Positions 59,573-64,000 of a DNA stretch of 64,000 bases are shown in pieces. Both the position numbers and the translations under genes were made by a program. How positions within the stretch are numbered: position 1 is the stretch's first letter; each line of letters begins with the position of its first letter. The DNA is taken from contig VWRR01000012.1 of NCBI GenBank assembly GCA_013995675.1, positions 186,001 through 250,000 of the forward strand, in the 5' to 3' direction. The notes under the pieces were generated by a model that worked only from the letters and a program-made list of their open reading frames with translations, did no database searches and had not been told where the DNA came from. This DNA is from Cyanidiococcus yangmingshanensis (taxonomy: Eukaryota > Rhodophyta > Bangiophyceae > Cyanidiales > Cyanidiaceae).

Positions 59573-60229
59573 ATGGAGTTGGAGGATGCGCCTGTTTACG
59601 TGAAGCGTTCGGTTCCGTGGAATACCTTGGACGAGCGTACCGCGGACTCTATTCTTCGAGACTTGCGCGTGATCGCGAAACGTGCCCGACTAGTTGCGTT
59701 GCCATGTCGATGTACCTCGAACCGAGGCTTGTCACTGCCTGAGGCTCGAAGCCGTGCTGCCGAGGTTCAGGCGGAGCTGCACGATTGGGACCTTTGGGGG
59801 CCGCTCCTGGTCTGTCTGGCGCTGTCCGCGACCCTCTCCGCGGTGTCGAGGAATGCTCCAGTCAACCGTGTTTAGTCTCGTATTTATGATTATCTGGGTT
59901 GGTGGAGCGCTGGTGACGTTGAATGCTTCGCTTTTGGGAGGCAAGTTATCTCTGTTCCAAAGTGTGTGCCTACTTGGGTATGCGGTGACTCCACTGTTAC
60001 TTGCGGCGCTTGATCTGCTTGGTTTGGCACGTCACGATCAAGAATCATGCCATTGAGAGCCTTTTGCGGTTTCTGACTGTTTTGATCTGGCTTGTTTGGT
60101 CTTTGTCGGCAAGTTCAGCGCTATTGATGGATGCGGACTTTCCACCAGGCAGAAAGCCGCTTGCACAGTTTCCGGTTCGCGCTCCTTTTCTGCGGGATCG
60201 CGTGGGTAATTCTGATCGCTTTCGAATAG
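59573..60229 (+). CDS. YIPF6: Yip4/YIPF6 Golgi membrane protein, three frame breaks
   Basis: YIPF proteins are five-span Golgi proteins that bind Rab GTPases and shape vesicle traffic. From ATG 59573 the order follows YIPF6: a short leader, SVPWNTLDERTADSILRDL, then LHDWDLWGPLLVCLALS (span 1), FMIIWVGGALVTLN (span 2), LLGGKLSLFQSVCLLGYAV (span 3), LLRFLTVLIWLVWSLSASSA (span 4), FPPGRKPLAQFP, and a final span ALLFCGIAWVILIAF before a TAG at 60227. These parts lie in three frames. The changes fall near 59855-59880, 60020-60056 and 60170-60183, each needing one base skipped. A 25-residue insert precedes LHDWDLWGP. The protein identity is clear; it is a decaying copy or a stretch with insertion errors. 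Confidence 0.87.
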
Positions 60230-61072
60230 AGTACCCGATCCTGTATGGATTGCTTCAACCAATGTCGAGCGTTCAGCCCAAGGGCTACGTTTCCGTGAAG
60301 CATCGACCCAGCAGTGAATGGAATCGCCGCTTGGTTCGTTTGATATACTCCGCACAGGTTACGATCTGTAAGAGAGGACACAAGTCAGGGGAAAGGAGAG
60401 GCGATAAGTATGTGGTTGTGTGGACGGTAACCCCTGAAGGAGATCTACGGACGGACTCCCGTACGAGGCAGCGTTCTCTCGGGGGGGGGGGCGTTCTCGC
60501 CTCTGCAGCAGGATGTGAGACGCTCCAGGAGCTCGCATGACAAACAATCGCTGTGAGCTACTGTCCCAACCTAAACTTTCTTTCAAACCCCTCTTCCAAA
60601 AGCAAAGAACGGCTTGCAAATCGACGCTCACGCCTCTGTCGATGAGCATATGAATAGAACAGTCTAGAAAAGAACGATCGTGCTGGTCGCGATGCTATCG
60701 GTTCACGTCTCGCGATCAGGTCTGCAGGGTTTCAGCGAGCGCTGAAAGCCTATTCCTCGCCACCGATACCGAGTCATACCCATTGGCCCGAAAACACCTA
60801 CGTGGATGTGATCATCGGGCAGCGTCTGAGCCAAGCACGGCGCCATTCCTCTGCAGCATGCTTGTTTTCATGCAGCACGCGTCCCCCGCCATACAACACT
60901 AATTCCATTGGCCACGATACCGACAGACGCCCCATCGAACGCCAGTGAATCCGCTTTCCCCGAATCATCGCAATGGATTATCCGGACTCTACATCTAGCT
61001 TCACGATGCTTCGTGGAGAGCACACACTCGTGCTGACGATGAACATGCCGTAGAGGAGCGTCTGCCCGTGCA
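60230..61072. other. Gap between YIPF6 and cpSRP54
   Basis: About 0.84 kb. It contains a run of 11 G (60481-60491). An open frame from YIPF6 stays open to 60540 in the wrong register. No gene is recognised; the right end should hold the SRP54 promoter. Confidence 0.5.
60481..60491. repeat. Run of 11 G
   Basis: Eleven consecutive G, flanked on both sides by CGTTCTC, about 250 bases downstream of the YIPF6 stop. Confidence 0.95.
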
Positions 61073-63001
61073 ATGCGCAGATCGTTCGACGGGGCCCCGG
61101 ACGAGTCCAAAGCGGTCGTTGGGGGTTTGTGCAGACACGGTACCCTGGTGACGCTGCGCGAAAAGGTTCGTATGCTTGTCAACGACGAACAAATAGCGTT
61201 CATGGAAGCTTTTCAGTATTCTTGGGGTCTAAATTCAAGCAGTCGAGGTGGAAACTCGCGGAACCGCTCGCTCATTCGGGCCGAATGGTCTACCACGACT
61301 CGACGGCGAGCTGCAGTTTCAGACCGAAAGCGTGTAGTGTGGCCCCGACCGAGTGTCTCGAGAAGCTTTCTGCCCCCTCGAGATGTATTTTGGAATGCTC
61401 ATCGGACTGGTGCGAATGTCGCGCACAAGCTTCGAGGTTACAGCACTTGCGCCTTTCAGTCGCGAATGCTGTTCGAGTCCCTCACAGAAAACTTGCAGCG
61501 CACTTTCTCGACGCTTCGGGGCCTCGACAAAATCACGGAGGCAAACATCGAACCGACTTTGATAGAAGTTCGTCGGGCGCTTCTCGAGGCGGACGTGAAT
61601 GTGCAGGTGGTTGATAATCTTTTGGCCTCGATCAGGGAGCAGGCGCTCAATATGAAAGTTGTGCAAGGAGTCACACCTGGCCAGCAGTTCATCAAAGCCG
61701 TCTACGATGAGCTCGTGCGGCTTCTCGGTGGGGATCCCGAGGCCAGTTCCAGTCAACCGGAAGTCTCAAAGGCACCAGTCTTCGCTGAGGTGACGACGAA
61801 ACCCATGGTCATTTTGATGGCGGGATTGCAGGGGGCTGGAAAGACAACAGCGACCGCAAAGCTGGCCCGTTTGTTGCAGACCGATAAGCGAGGACGAAAA
61901 CGAGTCCTGCTCGTTGCAGCCGATGTACAAAGGCCTGCTGCTGTTGAACAGCTAATTACATTAGGCAAACAAATTAACACCGAGGTGTTCGCTCTGAACG
62001 CCGAGAAATCTGGCCCGGTCACGGCGCTGGAGGTAGCCTCCAAAGCGCTGGACTATGCCAAGCAGAAGGGGTTCGATTTCATGGTGGTGGACACTGCAGG
62101 GCGACAAGTGATTGATGAGCCACTCATGCAGGAGCTGGCGATGATCAAAAAAGCCGTCTCGCCAGCCGAGACGCTTCTCGTCGTCGACGCCATGATTGGC
62201 CAGGAGGCTGCGAACATCACGCGAGCCTTCCACGAGAACATCGGCATCACCGGTGCGATTCTGACGAAAATGGATGGTGATACCCGAGGCGGTGCAGCGC
62301 TCTCTATCAAACAAGTATCGGGTGCACCAATTAAGTTCATCGGTGTTGGCGAGAAGCTAGATAAGCTGGAAAAATTCTACCCAGATCGCATGGCCTCACG
62401 CATTCTAGGCATGGGTGATATTATTACTCTGGTTGAGCGCGCCCAAGAGGCCGTAGACGAGAAAGAGGCAGAGCAGCTCGCCCGAAAGATGCTCGAGGCT
62501 CGTTTCGACTTTAACGATTTTCTTCGACAGACCCGATTTGTGCGGTCGATGGGCTCTTTTGCCGGTGTCTTGAAGCTGCTTCCTGGCGTCTCTGGCATGA
62601 TAAAAGAGGACCAACTGCGAGCTGGCGAAAAGCGCCTCCGACTAGCGGAATCAGTGATTAACTCGATGACGCCACGGGAGCGCACAGAACCAGATCTCCT
62701 CACGACAGATAAAACTGCTTCGAGCCGGGTTCGAAGGATCTCACGCGGCTCCGGACGCTCGTTCGAAGAGGTAGAAGGCCTCATGCGCGATTTCATGAAC
62801 ATGCGGAATGTCATGGCCCAGATGTCGAAACGAATGATGGGCGGAGGTGCGGCATCCTCTCCTGCTGATGCATTGACAAGCGCGGCTGGGTTGGCGGCCG
62901 GCAGTGCTGGCGGCGCTGGCAACCGAGCTGCACGAAGGAAGCTCAATAAGAAGAGAAATGATTCATCGACCTCAAAAAAGAGTGGATTTGGATTTAAATA
63001 G
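61073..63001 (+). CDS. Plastid-type SRP54 GTPase (cpSRP54, Ffh-like)
   Basis: cpSRP54 guides thylakoid proteins to the Alb3/SecY machinery with the receptor cpFtsY. About 135 residues of Arg/Ser-rich leader precede the N domain (LFESLTENLQRTFSTLRG). The G domain shows LMAGLQGAGKTTATAKLA (P-loop), ADVQRPAA, VVDTAGRQVID and ILTKMDGDTRGGAA, with IGVGEKLDKLEKFYPDRMA. The Met-rich M domain follows (FNDFLRQTRFVRSMGSF, then FMNMRNVMAQMSKRMMGGG). The C-terminus is Ala/Gly-rich and ends KKSGFGFK. It is of the plastid/bacterial type, not the eukaryotic cytosolic SRP54, judged by the compact M domain and the EADVNVQVV pattern. The RRKR cpSRP43-binding motif of green plants is not evident. ATG 61073 was chosen; later Mets (for example near 61172) are possible. 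One unbroken frame. Confidence 0.95.
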   Translation: MRRSFDGAPDESKAVVGGLCRHGTLVTLREKVRMLVNDEQIAFMEAFQYSWGLNSSSRGGNSRNRSLIRAEWSTTTRRRAAVSDRKRVVWPRPSVSRSFLPPRDVFWNAHRTGANVAHKLRGYSTCAFQSRMLFESLTENLQRTFSTLRGLDKITEANIEPTLIEVRRALLEADVNVQVVDNLLASIREQALNMKVVQGVTPGQQFIKAVYDELVRLLGGDPEASSSQPEVSKAPVFAEVTTKPMVILMAGLQGAGKTTATAKLARLLQTDKRGRKRVLLVAADVQRPAAVEQLITLGKQINTEVFALNAEKSGPVTALEVASKALDYAKQKGFDFMVVDTAGRQVIDEPLMQELAMIKKAVSPAETLLVVDAMIGQEAANITRAFHENIGITGAILTKMDGDTRGGAALSIKQVSGAPIKFIGVGEKLDKLEKFYPDRMASRILGMGDIITLVERAQEAVDEKEAEQLARKMLEARFDFNDFLRQTRFVRSMGSFAGVLKLLPGVSGMIKEDQLRAGEKRLRLAESVINSMTPRERTEPDLLTTDKTASSRVRRISRGSGRSFEEVEGLMRDFMNMRNVMAQMSKRMMGGGAASSPADALTSAAGLAAGSAGGAGNRAARRKLNKKRNDSSTSKKSGFGFK

Positions 63002-63885
63002 TGATGGGGCTAGACGGGTTCTGAATAAAGAGCGAAATTCTCTACGCTACAAGGCGAAGACGTGTTCAACTCGTGGCTACACGCAAGCGGAGACCTGGCA
63101 GGTCACGCGGATACTCAAGCATTACGATGCTGCGCATCATCGTATTGGCATCGAGTGGTTGGCTCGGCCCAGCGCGGAGCTAACTAGCCTCACAGCGATG
63201 CTTCATCGCGCCAGTTTGGCACCTGACAAGAGAACGAGTAGATCGCGGGTGTGCGCCCCAAACGAGCCAGTTTTCGTTGCGTTGACGCGGGCGCTACGGC
63301 CTTGAGCTCATCGCGCTCGTCCAAATGGCGCAGGGGTCGGTCTGCCTGACTTGGTCATATTGAGTGCATGGATCGAGCGGCTCGGAGCGCAAGATCTCTC
63401 GATTCATCATGGCGACCATGACCGGCCCCTTCCCTGGTCTCGAGCCCGAAGCGCGCTCGAGGATGACTTTTCGAGCATCTTTGAAGCGGGAACTTGGTGG
63501 CGACGAACGCAACCGGAGAAGAGGTCGCGATATCGGCAGCATGGAGGCTCGGCGTCGCAACCGTGACGAGCGTTCCAAAACGAAATCCTCTGCTGAGTGT
63601 GTTCGATCAGGGATGACCCGTTCTCGGCGAACATTCGGCGCTGAGTGGAAACAGACACTTGCACTGCAACGCACTGGATATCGACATATTAGGAACGCAC
63701 TTGCGACATGCTGACGAACGCAGCGATCATGGAAACTGACTTGTACAAATCGCGGTGAAACCGGAAACGGAACGTGATGTTCAACTGGCTAATGGTGTCT
63801 GAAGCCTTGCACGAGCTAGGGCGATACAGCGCTCGCTCAAAAGTGCGGATGCCATTCTCAGCGGCACATCCGACATCCGAATTTG
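63002..63885. other. Gap downstream of cpSRP54
   Basis: About 0.88 kb. A 116-codon plus frame (63364-63714) is very Arg-rich (ERNRRRGRDIG, ARRRNRDERSK) and recalls an importin-beta-binding domain, but no armadillo repeats follow. Overlapping minus frames have no motif. Nothing else is seen. Confidence 0.4.
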
Positions 63886-63999
63886 TCACAACCGCCGAAA
63901 GCCAAGCATTATATCACCAACACTCAGGGCACTGATTTTGAGTTTCTGAACCATTTTCCAAAGGTTTCGTGCATCTTCTGGGTTTGTCTGCGGCAATGT
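63886..63999 (-). CDS. Possible C-terminal end of an unidentified protein
   Basis: A minus-strand frame entering from the right edge of the window gives about 37 codons before a TGA at 63886. It contains EDARNLWKMVQKLKISALS and a short hydrophobic end. It is protein-like but short and not recognised; the rest of the gene would lie beyond base 64000. Confidence 0.27.
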   Translation of the reverse strand, partial: TLPQTNPEDARNLWKMVQKLKISALSVGDIMLGFRRL

Positions 64000-64000
64000 C

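Noticed and set aside
59855-60056. Very short introns explaining the YIPF6 breaks
   Set aside because: GT...AG intervals of 15-29 bases can be drawn, but most have the wrong length to fix the frame, and at least one break has none. The same test fails at other sites.
63364-63714. Importin alpha N-terminus (IBB domain)
   Set aside because: The Arg-rich segment is suggestive, but no armadillo repeats follow in any frame before 64000.
1-64000. tRNA or rRNA genes
   Set aside because: I looked for B-box-like GGTTCGA patterns. The hits (for example near 3473, 8688, 19050 and 62727) lie inside coding frames or lack a partner A box and stem. No RNA gene is called.
1-64000. Bacterial origin, suggested by trpD, Xaa-Pro aminopeptidase, Ffh-like SRP54 and BolA
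   Set aside because: These have organelle leaders or eukaryotic subfamily features and are mixed with APC2, NMT, p24, PSMD5 and Noc1. No operons or ribosome binding sites are seen.

Overview
The window is a gene-dense piece of a eukaryotic nuclear genome. The recognisable genes are anaphase-promoting complex subunit 2, p24 cargo receptors, N-myristoyltransferase, a UBA/UIM ubiquitin protease, Noc1, PSMD5, Yip4/YIPF6, several mitochondrial complex I proteins, a mitoribosomal protein and a nucleus-encoded plastid-type SRP54. The long genes (Xaa-Pro aminopeptidase, GluRS, CNNM transporter, Noc1, PSMD5, NMT, SRP54) each read as one uninterrupted frame of about 490 to 1,040 codons. Intron poverty, compact spacing, balanced base composition and plastid-related genes (cpSRP54, a long-leadered TrpD, a pKIWI502-like flavin reductase, a plant-type Mn-CDF) fit a unicellular photosynthetic eukaryote. 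A cyanidiophyte red alga (Cyanidioschyzon-like) is my best guess; the lineage is an inference.

Layout. 1-10.5 kb: tail of an unknown gene, APC2(+), NDUFB7(+), TrpD(-), Xaa-Pro aminopeptidase(-). 11-24 kb: PTH2(+), a divergent p24(+), TRM9-type tRNA methyltransferase(+), a frame-broken NDUFA9(-), mL53(-) head-to-head with a CNNM transporter(+), an unidentified broken gene(-), NDUFAF2(-). 24.6-34 kb: BolA(-), GluRS(+), Noc1/CEBPZ(-), an 80-bp tandem duplication, biotin-protein ligase(-). 34-44 kb: an unknown three-frame coding region(+), RAB5IF/OPTI(+), a polytopic membrane protein(-) overlapping at its start with an ACC-deaminase-like PLP enzyme(+), a flavin reductase(-), a Mn-type CDF transporter(+). 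45-64 kb: PSMD5(-), a small membrane protein(-), a canonical p24(+), NMT(+), USP25/28-like protease(-), a simple-repeat zone, a disordered protein(-), YIPF6(+), cpSRP54(+), and possibly the end of another gene(-).

The genes are independent single-promoter units. Themes recur: complex I (NDUFB7, NDUFA9, NDUFAF2), ER/Golgi traffic (two p24 proteins, YIPF6, RAB5IF), ubiquitin and proteasome (APC2, USP, PSMD5) and translation or ribosome biogenesis (GluRS, PTH2, TRM9, Noc1, mL53).

The most striking property is a set of frame breaks in conserved housekeeping genes: APC2 (2), NDUFA9 (4), biotin ligase (1), CDF (1), USP (1), YIPF6 (3). All twelve have the same sense: one base must be skipped to stay in the conserved frame. 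Residual assembly insertions are the simplest explanation; true decay or +1 recoding cannot be excluded from sequence alone. Further unidentified coding stretches appear to be hidden by similar breaks. I found no tRNA, rRNA, CRISPR, transposon or virus-like element.
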